From Sysuimicrobium calidum (GTDB lineage: Bacteria; Sysuimicrobiota; Sysuimicrobiia; Sysuimicrobiales; Sysuimicrobiaceae), in the NCBI GenBank assembly GCA_031459935.1, contig JAVKHN010000005.1, positions 1-64,000 on the forward strand: a DNA stretch of 64,000 nucleotides, given 5' to 3'. The translations under genes were made by a program, and so were the position numbers. Below, in pieces: positions 15,895-24,140 of this stretch (positions are counted from its first letter, which is position 1; every line of letters starts with the position of its first letter). The notes below the pieces were generated by a model that worked only from the letters and a program-made list of their open reading frames with translations, ran no database searches and was not told the DNA's origin.

Positions 15895-17046
15895 CTAGAC
15901 CGCCGCCTCCTGCAGGGCCTCCTCCACGGCCCGCACGCCCGCCCCGCGCGCAACCGGCACGCCGAGGAGGGCGAGCACATCCTCCAGAGCTTCCATGCAC
16001 CGGAGGACGTCCTCCGGCCGCACGTGCCCCAGATGTCCGATCCGGAAGATCCTGCCGCTGAGCTTCCCCTGGCCACCTGCCAGCACGATGCGGTGGCGCT
16101 CGTACATGGCGTCCACCAGGGCCCGGACGCTCGTGCCCTCCGGAGCCCACACCGCGGTGACCGCGCTGCTGGCATGGGTGCCATCCCCCACGGGCCGCAA
16201 TCCCAGCGCCTCCACCCCGGCCCGCACCGCCCGTGCGAGTCGTCGGTGGCGGGCGAAGCTGGCTTCCAGCCCTTCCTCCCGCAGCAACCGCAGTCCCTCC
16301 CGGAGGGCGTAGAAGATGGAGATGGCAGGGGTAAAGGGTGTCTCCGGGACCTCCCGCTCCAGGGAGGCCCGAAGCAGGGTGAAGTCCCAGTAGAAGCGGG
16401 GCATGCGGGCGGCCCGGTGGGCCTCCCACGCCCGGTCGCCCGCGGCCACGAAGCCCACCCCAGGGGGGCAGCCGAGGGCCTTCTGGCTGGCGGCCACCAC
16501 CACGTCCAGGCCCCAGAGATCCATCTCCAGGGGCATGGCACCCAGGGAGGAGACCGCGTCCACCAGCAGCAGCGCCGGGTGGTCCCCCCGCGCCCGGGCG
16601 ATGGCCTCGAGGTCGTTGGCGATGCCCGTACTGGTCTCGTTGTGGGTCACCAGCACCGCGCGAACGTCCGGGTTGCGGCGCAGCTGCTCTGCCACCAGCT
16701 CCGGCGGAACCGCATTCCCCCACTCCACCTCGACCCGGATGACGCGGGCCCCGTAGACCTCCGCGATCCGCGCAAACCGCTCGCCGAAGGCCCCGCACAC
16801 CAGGGCGAGCACGGGATCCCCGGGGGAGAGGGTGTTCACCACCGCGGCCTCCAGCATCCCGGTCCCGGAGGAGACGTAGGGGAGCACCGGGGCGCCCGTG
16901 CGGTACACCCACCGCATCCCCTCCAGCACCTCCCGGAGGACCCGGGCGAAGGCCGCGCTCCGGTGGTTCACCATGGGGCGGGCAGAGGCCTCCCGCACGG
17001 ATGGCGGGACCGGGGTGGGCCCCGGGATTAGCAGCAGATCCTCCAT
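15895..17046 (-). CDS. class V PLP aminotransferase (serine-pyruvate / phosphoserine-type)
   Basis: PLP enzyme of 383 residues starting 'MEDLLLIPGPTPVPPSVREA', the hallmark of the alanine-glyoxylate/serine-pyruvate aminotransferase subgroup. The PLP lysine is in 'VVVAASQKALGCPPGVGF' (Lys189) and the PLP-phosphate region is 'SSGTGMLEAAVV'. In many bacteria this subgroup sits beside serA and serves as the phosphoserine aminotransferase, which the context here supports, although a photorespiration-like glyoxylate role is possible. ATG follows GGGAGG. First gene after the T-box leader. Confidence 0.9.
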   Translation of the reverse strand: MEDLLLIPGPTPVPPSVREASARPMVNHRSAAFARVLREVLEGMRWVYRTGAPVLPYVSSGTGMLEAAVVNTLSPGDPVLALVCGAFGERFARIAEVYGARVIRVEVEWGNAVPPELVAEQLRRNPDVRAVLVTHNETSTGIANDLEAIARARGDHPALLLVDAVSSLGAMPLEMDLWGLDVVVAASQKALGCPPGVGFVAAGDRAWEAHRAARMPRFYWDFTLLRASLEREVPETPFTPAISIFYALREGLRLLREEGLEASFARHRRLARAVRAGVEALGLRPVGDGTHASSAVTAVWAPEGTSVRALVDAMYERHRIVLAGGQGKLSGRIFRIGHLGHVRPEDVLRCMEALEDVLALLGVPVARGAGVRAVEEALQEAAV

Positions 17047-17326
17047 GGCATCCTCCCGACCAAAAATCAAAAATCCTCCACGCCTGCCAGAGACGGGAGG
17101 AGCATCCCGCGGTGCCACTCTGCTTCCGGCGCACCCGCGCCGGCCCTCGATCCGCAGTATCGGGCGCTCCCGGCGGCCTTTCGCCGCAACAACGGCCTCG
17201 GCCGCGGCTCCGGAGCTGGAGGGCACCACGCACACCGGCCGGATCTCACCCCTCCCGGCTCGCTGGACCCTGGCACGCGCGGCGCGGGCTCCGTCCTCGC
17301 CGACTGCCCCGAGCTCGGGGCCTCCC
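17047..17326 (-). promoter_or_regulatory. T-box riboswitch, serine-specific (leader of the serine operon)
   Basis: The gap 17047-17418 holds a T-box leader. The T-box core AGAGTGGCACCGCGGG (17121-17106) matches the consensus AGGGTGGNACCGCG; its AGAG pairs with CTCT (from 17092) in place of the usual AGGG/CCCT. A stem I can be drawn: CGGAG/CTCCG at the base, a 14-bp helix with wobble pairs, and a distal AGCGAGCCGGG...GGTGAGA element typical of T-boxes. The specifier loop 3' side reads UCC-A (17220-17217), a serine codon followed by the usual purine. N in TGGN is C, which pairs with G73, the discriminator of bacterial tRNA-Ser. Both contacts therefore fit serine. Confidence 0.93.
17062..17100 (-). 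terminator. T-box-controlled intrinsic terminator
   Basis: CCTCCCGTCT pairs with AGGCG-T-GGAGG (one bulged T), with a 5-nt CTGGC loop (17100-17075), followed by A-TTTTT-GA-TTTTT (17074-17062). The 5' half contains the CTCT that can instead pair with the T-box core, giving the mutually exclusive antiterminator. Confidence 0.9.
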
Positions 17327-17332
17327 TACGGT

Positions 17333-17361
17333 ACGATAGAGCCAACTGCCCCAGCCGTCAA
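17333..17361 (-). promoter_or_regulatory. SigA promoter of the serine operon
   Basis: TTGACG (17361-17356), exactly 17 nt, then TATCGT (17338-17333). Transcription should start near 17326, giving a leader of about 280 nt. Confidence 0.82.
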
Positions 17362-17418
17362 ATGCCCAGCTCTCTCCGGACGCGGTTTCACAACCTGCAG
17401 AGTCGTGGTTCCCCGGCC

Positions 17419-17832
17419 CTACACGTCCACGTACACCACCGCCACCCAGCGCTCCCCCTCCCGCTCCACCCGGGCCTGGTGATAGGTGGCAGCCTTCACC
17501 TCGATGCCCCGGGGGTGGCGGCCCGGATCGAAGGGTTCTCCGTACACCCGGGCCCGCAGGCGACCATCGGATACCTCCAGGACCTCGGCCTCACGGGCCA
17601 CCAGGCCATCCCGGGCGTTGAGGTAGAGGAGCTCGTTGAGCCACTCCACGGCCAGGGCCACCCGGTCCGGCGCCTCTAAGGCCACCTCCCAGACGCGCGC
17701 AGGGCGCACCGTCGCGGGGTCCGTGATGAGGGAAAACAGACCCGCGCACAGGTCCCGGAACAGGCCCTCCAGGGTCTCTGCCTCCACCCGCAGACCAGCT
17801 TCCGCGGTGTGCTCCAGGACCTCGAACGGCAT
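17419..17832 (-). CDS. archease (RtcB ligase activator)
   Basis: Archease accelerates guanylylation and turnover of the RNA ligase RtcB. The 137-residue product begins 'MPFEVLEHTAEAGLRVEAET' and ends with 'RGIEVKAATYHQARVEREGE' and VVYVDV, covering the conserved D/H...K metal-binding signature (H-T-A-x-x-G; G-x-x-V-K-A-x-T-Y-H). The first acidic ligand is Glu-His in place of the usual Asp-His. No rtcB is in the window. Its ATG directly follows the lysR stop, so the two are one transcript. Confidence 0.93.
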   Translation of the reverse strand: MPFEVLEHTAEAGLRVEAETLEGLFRDLCAGLFSLITDPATVRPARVWEVALEAPDRVALAVEWLNELLYLNARDGLVAREAEVLEVSDGRLRARVYGEPFDPGRHPRGIEVKAATYHQARVEREGERWVAVVYVDV

Positions 17833-18765
17833 CTACGAGACCGCCGCCTCGCTTGTGGAATCGCCCTCTGAGACCTGTGGCGCCTGCGTGCCCGTGAGCA
17901 GATCGAAGAAGGTGCGCAGCAGAGCGTTCAGCCGCTTCTCCCCGTGCCGCACCGCCCACAGGGTACGCACGGGCCGGAAGTCCGGGACCTCCAGGACCAC
18001 CACCCACCCCGCCCGCACAGCCCCCTCCGCCGCGATCCGGGAAACGATGCCCACCCCCAGGTTCGCCGCCGCGGCCCGGATCACTGCCTCCGTGCTAGGC
18101 AGCTCCATGACAGGGCTGATGGGAAGGCCTAGGTTGCGGAAAGCCTGCTCCACCACCTCCCGGGTGCCGCTCCCCCGCTCCCGGAGGATGAGCCGCTCCT
18201 GTACCAGCTCTTTGGCGGTGAGCTCCCCGCGCCTCGCCACGGCACTATCGGGGGCCGCCACGGGCACCAACTCGTCCGTGCGGTAGGGGACGTAGATCAG
18301 GGCCTCATGGCGGAGGCTGGGGCCCACGATGCCGCAGTCCAGCTCGTTGCGGAGGATCCTCTCCTGGATCCGGCGGGCCTCGTGGATCTCCAGGGTGATA
18401 AAAGCCTCCGGGAATCTCGACCGGAGCTCCCGGAGGACCGGGGGAAGCAGGTAGGTGCCCGCGGTAGACTCCGCGCCCACCCGGAGGGTCCCCCCTGAGG
18501 AACCCTGCACCTCCCGCACCGCCTGCTCCGCCTCCTCCAGCAAGCTCAGGATGCGGGAGGCGTACTCCTCCAGGATCTTTCCGGCCTCCGTGAGGTAGGT
18601 GCGCTTGCCGATCTGCTCGAAGAGCTCCACCCCTAGGGCTCGCTCCAGGTCCCGTACCTGGATGCTCACGGAGGGCTGGGTGATCCCCAGAGCTTCCGCG
18701 GCCCGGGAGAAGGACCCGGCCCGGGCCACGGTATGGAAGATCTTGAGCTGGTGAACGTTCAGCAT
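17833..18765 (-). CDS. LysR-family transcriptional regulator
   Basis: A 310-residue LTTR. Residues 1-60 form the winged HTH ('LKIFHTVARAGSFSRAAEAL' then GITQPSVSIQVRDLERALG), residues about 90-295 the periplasmic-binding-like effector domain, resembling the CbbR/CysL group. It is divergent from selD with 111 nt between them, the usual arrangement for an autoregulated LTTR and its target, and is co-transcribed with archease. Effector and targets are unknown. Confidence 0.93.
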   Translation of the reverse strand: MLNVHQLKIFHTVARAGSFSRAAEALGITQPSVSIQVRDLERALGVELFEQIGKRTYLTEAGKILEEYASRILSLLEEAEQAVREVQGSSGGTLRVGAESTAGTYLLPPVLRELRSRFPEAFITLEIHEARRIQERILRNELDCGIVGPSLRHEALIYVPYRTDELVPVAAPDSAVARRGELTAKELVQERLILRERGSGTREVVEQAFRNLGLPISPVMELPSTEAVIRAAAANLGVGIVSRIAAEGAVRAGWVVVLEVPDFRPVRTLWAVRHGEKRLNALLRTFFDLLTGTQAPQVSEGDSTSEAAVS

Positions 18766-18796
18766 CCCCTACCTGCACTATACGCGAGGGAATTCC

Positions 18797-18810
18797 CCCT
18801 CACCAGAGGG
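18797..18810. promoter_or_regulatory. inverted repeat between lysR and selD
   Basis: CCCTC (18797-18801), ACCA, GAGGG (18806-18810), with partial extension outward, lies in the divergent intergenic region. A candidate LysR operator only; no T-N11-A core was fixed. Confidence 0.35.
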
Positions 18811-18876
18811 AGAAACGCGCGTCTTCGACCTTTCGTGGGATAATAGGCTTTGAGGAAGAGTCCCCCGGAGGGTCCT

Positions 18877-19926
18877 TTGAACGAACGGGAGAGGGTACGG
18901 CTCACCAGCCTCGTGGACTGCGCGGGTTGAGCGTCCAAGCTGGGTCCGGAGGACCTCGCTCAGATCCTGGCATGGATCCCGCCGACCCCAGACCCCAACC
19001 TCCTGGTGGGGCTGGAGGCCCGGGATGACGCCGCGGTCTATTGGCTGGACGCCCAACGGGCCATCGTCCTCACCATCGACGTGTTCACGCCGGTGGTGGA
19101 CGACCCCTATGCCTACGGGGCCATCGCGGCCGCCAACAGTCTCTCGGACATTTACGCCATGGGGGCCCGGCCGTTTCTGGCCCTCAACCTCCTCGCCTAC
19201 CCCCAGGGCCGGCTGGCCCAGGAGGTGGTGGCGGAGATCGTCCGGGGGGGTACGGAGAAGATGCGGGAGGCGGGAGTGGTGGTGGCGGGCGGGCACTCCC
19301 TCGATGACCCGCAACCCAAGTTCGGGTACGTGGTCACGGGTTTCGTCCACCCGGAGCGGGTGATCACCAACGCGGGTGCCCGACCCGGAGACCGTCTCCT
19401 CCTCACCAAGCCCCTCGGAATCGGGGTGATCACCACGGGGATCAAGCGGGAGCGGGCCGGTCCGGAGGCGGTGGAGGCCGCGACCCGGGTGATGCTGGAG
19501 CTCAACCGGGCCGCCTCGGAGGCCATGACGGAGGTCGGCGTGCACGCGTGCACCGATGTCACCGGTTACGGGCTCGTGGGCCACCTGCGCGAGCTGGCGG
19601 CGGCCTCCCGGGTGGATGTGCGGGTGTATGCCTCCCGCGTTCCCGTCCTGGAGGAGGCCTGGGACCTCGCCCGGGAGGGCGTTTTTCCCGGTGGCACGCA
19701 CCGCAACCGGCGCGCAGCCTCCCGGTACACCTGGTGGCATCCCGAACTCGATGAGACCCTCCAGCTCCTGCTGTGCGACGCGCAGACGAGCGGTGGGCTG
19801 CTGATGGCGGTCGGCCCGGATCGGCTGGAGGCCCTGCGGGCGGCTCTGAGCGCGCGGGGCGCGCGGGCTGCGGAGGTCGGAGAGGTCCTGGCGGAGGGGG
19901 AGGGGCGGATCGAGGTGGTGCCGTGA
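18877..19926 (+). CDS. selD: selenide, water dikinase; catalytic residue is selenocysteine (in-frame UGA)
   Basis: Makes selenophosphate from selenide and ATP. Conceptual translation from TTG at 18877 (GGAGGG SD, 4-nt spacer; in-frame TAA/TAG upstream) gives 349 residues if UGA at 18928-18930 is read as Sec. The N-terminus is LVDCAGUASKLGPEDLAQIL, which aligns U18 with catalytic Cys17 and K21 with Lys20 of E. coli SelD. Downstream, 'EARDDAAVYWLD', 'TIDVFTPVVDDPYAYGAIAA' and 'ANSLSDIYAMGARP' are normal SelD motifs, as is 'CDAQTSGGLLMAV'. The coding frame is otherwise uninterrupted. A hairpin follows the UGA (see SECIS entry). An ordinary gene call would begin at GTG 19006 and lose the active site. 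Confidence 0.93.
18928..18962 (+). promoter_or_regulatory. candidate bacterial SECIS element
   Basis: The UGA itself begins a hairpin: TGAGCG (18928-18933) pairs with CGCTCA (18957-18962). Inside, GGTCC (18943-18947) pairs with GGACC (18951-18955) around a GGA loop. Position immediately 3' of the Sec codon, within coding sequence, is as in other bacterial SECIS elements. Confidence 0.7.
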
Positions 19927-20104
19927 GGCGAACGCTTGAGCGGGTTGACGGGACAGGGCCCGCGTGGAAGCTAGAGGTGAGCCGCCCCTCGGCGAACAAC
20001 GGTGCGGAATCTCCTCCTCGTTCTTCGCCGTGCACCCGTCGCTCCGTGGTCCCTACCGGCGTGCGTACTGGGGAGGTTCGCCCGTGCGACAGCACCGTCC
20101 GGCC

Positions 20105-20350
20105 ATGGATCCCCGGCTCCTGCAGGACGAGCGGTTCGGGCGCCTGAGTGCTGCAGCCAAGCTCCTGTGGTATCACCTTGCGTTCTCTTGCCCGCACGTG
20201 GGGCTCTCCCTGAACGAGATCTGCCAGGGGCTGGTGGAGCTGGGAGACCCTGAGCTCCTGGGGTACCTCTGCCGGTACGCCATGCCGCACGAACCTGAGG
20301 AGGAGGGAGCACCATGCCCAGACGGAGGACGGCGGCATCGGGCTCGGTAG
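20105..20350 (+). CDS. small protein upstream of orphan ParB-fold gene
   Basis: Not recognised with certainty. From ATG 20105 the product is 81 residues: 'MDPRLLQDERFGRLSAAAKL' followed by LWYHLAFSC, a pattern seen at the start of DnaD/replication-organiser-like and phage proteins, then a short helical region and a polar tail. It overlaps the following ParB-fold gene by 37 nt in another frame, so the two may be coupled. The sequence 19927-20104 before it shows no gene I trust. An upstream start at 19964 is possible but adds low-complexity residues. Confidence 0.5.
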   Translation: MDPRLLQDERFGRLSAAAKLLWYHLAFSCPHVGLSLNEICQGLVELGDPELLGYLCRYAMPHEPEEEGAPCPDGGRRHRAR

Positions 20351-21156
20351 CGTCCCCACAGGCCTTTCCCTTTGCGGACCCCCACAGGGGTCAGGAGCTC
20401 CTGTTCACCGTGGTGCCCGTGGACCGGCTGGAGGTCATCGCCCACCAGCGTAAACCCAGCACCGGACTCGTGCGGCGTCTGATGACCTCCATCGAGCGGC
20501 TGGGGTTCCTCGTGCCCGTGGTGGCGGTGCCCAAACCGGGCCGCAAGGGGGAGTACGTGATCATCGACGGCCAGCACCGGTTCCTGGCGGCCCGGGAGCT
20601 GGGGCTAGAGGAGCTGCCGGTGATCGTGGTGCCGGAGGCCCTTGCGGAGCGCATGATGAACCTCAACATCGAGAAGGAGCCCAACATCCGGGAGAAGGCC
20701 CACGTGGCCCTGGCCATCTACCGCCAGCACCTCCAGGCCCGGCCGGAACAGTCTGAGAGCGACCCGGAGATCGTGGACACCCTGGAGCACCCGTACTTCG
20801 TGACCCTCGGGATCGCCTACGAGCAGCAGGAGAAGCTGGTGGGCAGCGCCTTCGAGCAGCTCCTGCGGCGGTGCGACGGGTTTGTGCCGGAGCCCCTGCG
20901 CACCGCCTACGAGATCCGCACCCGGCGGGCCGCGAAGCTGCTGGAGGCGGACCGGCTCGTGCGCGCGGTGGCGGCTCGCCTGCGGGAGACGGGCACCTGG
21001 CACCCCTACGTCTACCATCAGATCGTTACTGCCGCAAACCCTCACCGCCGCAAGCGCACGCCCGTGGCGTTCGATGCCCTCTTCGACGTGCTCCTCGAGC
21101 GGCTCCGGGAGCTCGAGCGAGATCCGCAGCGGGCGCTCGGGGAGGCACAAAGCTAG
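20314..21156 (+). CDS. orphan ParB/sulfiredoxin-fold protein
   Basis: A 280-residue protein whose N-terminal half has the ParB N-domain layout: 'TVVPVDRLEVIAHQRKPSTG', 'SIERLGFLVPVVAVPKPGRK' and 'YVIIDGQHRFLAARELGLEE' (DGQHR corresponds to the GERRxRA/DGxHR nucleotide-binding box). Unlike the chromosomal ParB in this window it has no recognisable HTH; the C-terminal 150 residues are helical and unknown. DGxHR proteins include nucleases, sulfiredoxin-like enzymes and DndB-like proteins. The context (selD upstream, small protein before it) does not fix a role. Stop overlaps the convergent PRC/BON gene. Confidence 0.75.
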   Translation: MPRRRTAASGSVASPQAFPFADPHRGQELLFTVVPVDRLEVIAHQRKPSTGLVRRLMTSIERLGFLVPVVAVPKPGRKGEYVIIDGQHRFLAARELGLEELPVIVVPEALAERMMNLNIEKEPNIREKAHVALAIYRQHLQARPEQSESDPEIVDTLEHPYFVTLGIAYEQQEKLVGSAFEQLLRRCDGFVPEPLRTAYEIRTRRAAKLLEADRLVRAVAARLRETGTWHPYVYHQIVTAANPHRRKRTPVAFDALFDVLLERLRELERDPQRALGEAQS

Positions 21157-22586
21157 TCCCACTCCGGCCAAAATCGCACGTCCTCACGGCGATAGGGAAA
21201 CGGCGGCGTCCAGTCCGGGGGCGGAGGAGAGTACCGAGCTGGATCCAGGTCCGGGTTCTCTGCTACAGCACCCGCGTGCACATTGAGGAAGACCCCACCG
21301 AGGGTCACCCGCTCGACCTGCTCCAAGGGGATCACCACGCTCCGCTCCCGCAGGGGACCCGCAGGGTGAGGAGGTGCGCCCGCGTCTGGAAAGTCGCCGT
21401 GCACCACCACCGCTTCCACCCGACGGCTTGCGGGATCGATCACCGCCGCCTCCACCCGGCCCACCTCCACGTCCGTGGCGAACACGGGTTGTCCCACCTC
21501 CGGCTGCACCACCCGGGCCCAGCGTTCCGGGATCCCGGGAGCCGCCAGGCGGTTGCTGACCGCCCGTACCCCGGGCAGGGCCGCCACCGTGCGCTCCACT
21601 TCCCGTGCATCCTCCAGGGTGGGCGCAGAGCCTGTGAGCTCCACGATCCCCTCCCGCACCCGGACGTGTACGGGGAGAGGCCGGACCTTCGGGTTAGCCA
21701 CCAACGCGGCGGAGACCTGCTGGAGCAGTTCGAGGTCCACCACCAGCCGGTTCTCCACACCCAGCACACCCGGGACAGAGCGGGCCAGGATCTCGGCGCG
21801 GGCCGCGAGGGTGCGGTTGTGCACGTGTCCCCACAGGGACACGATCCCGTCCTCCACCTTGACTCGGATGGGCAGCCCCAGCACCCGCAGCAGCTCATCG
21901 CGGTGCAGGGCTTCCTCCACGTCCCGCGCGAGCTCATCGTCGGGACGGTAGACGGGGAGGTGCGCCACCGCCTCCCGGGAGGCCTCGAGGATCACCGCGC
22001 CTGGAGTGATGGTGCTCACCCAGTCCGCGGGAACCGCCACGTCCCGGGAGAACAACAGCCCCTGGCGGACCACCAGGTGCCGGACCTTCCCGGTGTTCGC
22101 GTCCACCAGGACCACATCCACCCGCCCGATAGGGCCGTCGTGGCACAGCACCCGCTGCCCCCGCCGGATGGTGACGGAGGGCTCCCCGGGCCGGGCTTCC
22201 GCCTCCGCCTCCACCCGGCGTTCCATTCCTTCCATCCGGCGCAGCGGCCCCGGAAGCCACAACAGCGCGCCACCCGATCGCAATCCCTTCCAGCCGGGCC
22301 AGGTTAGGCTTGCGGGCGCGTGATCCGCGGGCCGGTAGGGCTCCAGGTGGTCGAGGTCGGAAAGCCCCAGCGTGAGGCGGACCACCTCCTCCGTGGCGTC
22401 CGCCACGCGGTCCGCGGGCACGAGGACCTCGCGGCCTGTAAGATCCCGCACCACCAGGGCCGTGATCCGCCGCTCCCGCGGGCTCACCACCACCTGGGTG
22501 ACCTGCCCCGCGGGTCCGTCCGCGGCCTCCACCCGGGCACCGAGCCGGAACTCCAGCCGACGGATCTCGGGATCGGGCGTGCCCAT
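21153..22586 (-). CDS. multi-domain PRC-barrel and BON-domain protein
   Basis: A 477-residue soluble protein with a repeated architecture: PRC-barrel (about 8-80, 'EFRLGARVEAADGPAGQVTQ'), second PRC-barrel (about 135-205, 'GQRVLCHDGPIGRVDVVLVD'), two BON domains (about 215-285 and 290-350, each with 'VRVREGIVELTGSAPTLEDA'-like and 'VRVKVEDGIVSLWGHV'-like cores) and a third PRC-like region (about 370-440). PRC barrels often bind RNA or photosystem partners; BON domains bind phospholipid membranes. No signal peptide is seen. ATG at 22586 is used; a longer frame upstream overlaps the divergent protease. Role unknown. Confidence 0.8.
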   Translation of the reverse strand: MGTPDPEIRRLEFRLGARVEAADGPAGQVTQVVVSPRERRITALVVRDLTGREVLVPADRVADATEEVVRLTLGLSDLDHLEPYRPADHAPASLTWPGWKGLRSGGALLWLPGPLRRMEGMERRVEAEAEARPGEPSVTIRRGQRVLCHDGPIGRVDVVLVDANTGKVRHLVVRQGLLFSRDVAVPADWVSTITPGAVILEASREAVAHLPVYRPDDELARDVEEALHRDELLRVLGLPIRVKVEDGIVSLWGHVHNRTLAARAEILARSVPGVLGVENRLVVDLELLQQVSAALVANPKVRPLPVHVRVREGIVELTGSAPTLEDAREVERTVAALPGVRAVSNRLAAPGIPERWARVVQPEVGQPVFATDVEVGRVEAAVIDPASRRVEAVVVHGDFPDAGAPPHPAGPLRERSVVIPLEQVERVTLGGVFLNVHAGAVAENPDLDPARYSPPPPDWTPPFPYRREDVRFWPEWD

Positions 22587-22623
22587 GCTATCCTCTTCGT
22601 GAATCCCCCGCAGGGAGTGTTGG

Positions 22624-23490
22624 GTGAGCGCGATGAGCGTCCTCGACGTGCTCTGGCTGTTCTTTATCATATCCGCCCTGCAGCCCCTGGTCCAACGCCG
22701 GTGGCTGGAGGCGGCCCGGCTGCGCCTGCTGCGGGAGCTGGAGCGCAAGCGCAACAGCCGCGTCATCGCCCTCATCCACCGGCAGGAGACCATGAGTCTA
22801 TTGGGCTTCCCCATCGTGCGGTACATCGACATCCAGGACTCCGAGGAGGTCCTGCGGGCCATCCGGCTTACCCCGCCGGAGATGCCCGTCGACCTCATCC
22901 TGCACACCCCCGGCGGGCTCGTGCTGGCCGCGGAGCAGATCGCCCGGGCACTGCGGGAACGACCAGGGAAGGTGACGGTGTTCGTGCCGCACTATGCCAT
23001 GTCCGGCGGTACCCTGATCGCCCTCGCCGCGGACGAGATCGTGATGGACCCGCACGCGGTGCTGGGGCCCGTGGATCCGCAGCTGGGCCAGTTCCCCGCG
23101 GCCAGCATCGTGAAGGTCTTGCAGACCAAGACCCTCAACGAGGTGGAGGACCAGACCATCATCCTCGCGGACATCGCGGAGAAGGCCCTTCGGCAGGTGC
23201 GGGAGACGGTCCGGGAGCTCCTGTCGGACAAGCTCCCGCCCGAGCGGGCGGAGGCGGCGGCCGAGCTGCTGTCCTCGGGACGGTGGACCCACGACTACCC
23301 CATCACCGTGGAGGAGGTGCGGGCCCTGGGGCTCCGGGTCTCCACGGACATGCCCCGGGAGATCTACACCCTCATGGACCTCTACCCGCAGGCTCCGCAG
23401 CGCCGACCCTCTGTGGAGTATGTCCCCGTCCCCTACCGCCCGCCCGCGCCCGTGCGCACTCCGGGCGGGGACGGGCGGCGGGAGGCGTGA
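22624..23490 (+). CDS. SDH-type serine protease (ClpP/crotonase fold), membrane anchored
   Basis: A 288-residue protein of the serine dehydrogenase proteinase family related to SppA. A single N-terminal transmembrane helix (about 5-22) precedes the catalytic domain: 'VDLILHTPGGLVLAAEQIAR', 'VPHYAMSGGTLIALAADEIV' with the nucleophile Ser127, and 'DPHAVLGPVDPQLGQFPAAS'. Likely a membrane-surface peptidase acting on signal peptides or membrane proteins. Divergent from the PRC/BON gene across 37 nt; in several genomes such proteases pair with membrane-quality-control proteins, but no partner is proven here. The start is GTG 22624 or ATG 22633. Confidence 0.88.
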   Translation: MSAMSVLDVLWLFFIISALQPLVQRRWLEAARLRLLRELERKRNSRVIALIHRQETMSLLGFPIVRYIDIQDSEEVLRAIRLTPPEMPVDLILHTPGGLVLAAEQIARALRERPGKVTVFVPHYAMSGGTLIALAADEIVMDPHAVLGPVDPQLGQFPAASIVKVLQTKTLNEVEDQTIILADIAEKALRQVRETVRELLSDKLPPERAEAAAELLSSGRWTHDYPITVEEVRALGLRVSTDMPREIYTLMDLYPQAPQRRPSVEYVPVPYRPPAPVRTPGGDGRREA

Positions 23491-23492
23491 GG

Positions 23493-24140
23493 TCACTCCT
23501 GTCCGATCAGGGCCGGGTCCTCCGAGGGAAGCTGGAGGTAGCAGGTGTCGTTGACGGTAACGATGCGGGTTTTCTCCGGCGAGGTGGCCTCGATGAGGTT
23601 GATCGCACCGTTGTGCTGCTGGAGGCGGAAGTAGGCGCTGAGGGGCGCTCCGAGCAGGGTAAGGAGAATCAGGCGGTTGATGCCCGCATGCGAAACCACC
23701 ACCACGGTCTCGCCGGGGTGCTCTGTCACGATGCGCCAAAAGGCCCGCATGGCCCGTTCCCGGGCCTCCTCCAGGGTCTCCCCACCCGGGAGGCGCACGC
23801 GGGCCGGATTCTGCCACCACCGGCGCACGAGCTCCCCCACCTCCGCCTCCATCTCCTCCACCCGGAGGCCGTCGAGGATCCCGTGGTTCAGCTCCACCAG
23901 ATCTGGCTCCAGGATGGGCTCTAGCCCGTGTGGAGCCGCGATGCGCTCCGCGCCCCACCGGCACCGCTCGAGGGGGCTGCTGTACACCGCGGCCACGGGT
24001 TCCTGAGCGAGGGCCGCCGCCAGCCGCCGCATCTGGTGTCGGCCGAGGGGCGTGAGGGGGGAGTCAGAGCGGCCCTGGTAGCGGCGTTGGGCATTCCACT
24101 CCGTCTGCCCGTGACGCACCAGGAACACCCGGGTGGTCAT
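23493..24140 (-). CDS. histidine phosphatase (phosphoglycerate mutase / alpha-ribazole phosphatase family)
   Basis: A 215-residue phosphatase with the phospho-histidine motif 'VFLVRHGQTEWNAQRRYQGR' at the N-terminus, the second-helix 'VYSSPLERCRWGAERIAAPH' and the catalytic second His in 'ETVVVVSHAGINRLILL'. Substrate specificity cannot be set from sequence: alpha-ribazole-5'-phosphate (cobalamin synthesis) and phosphoglycerate are both plausible. Its ATG overlaps the rsgA stop (ATGA), so it is co-expressed with the ribosome-maturation GTPase. Confidence 0.9.
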   Translation of the reverse strand: MTTRVFLVRHGQTEWNAQRRYQGRSDSPLTPLGRHQMRRLAAALAQEPVAAVYSSPLERCRWGAERIAAPHGLEPILEPDLVELNHGILDGLRVEEMEAEVGELVRRWWQNPARVRLPGGETLEEARERAMRAFWRIVTEHPGETVVVVSHAGINRLILLTLLGAPLSAYFRLQQHNGAINLIEATSPEKTRIVTVNDTCYLQLPSEDPALIGQE

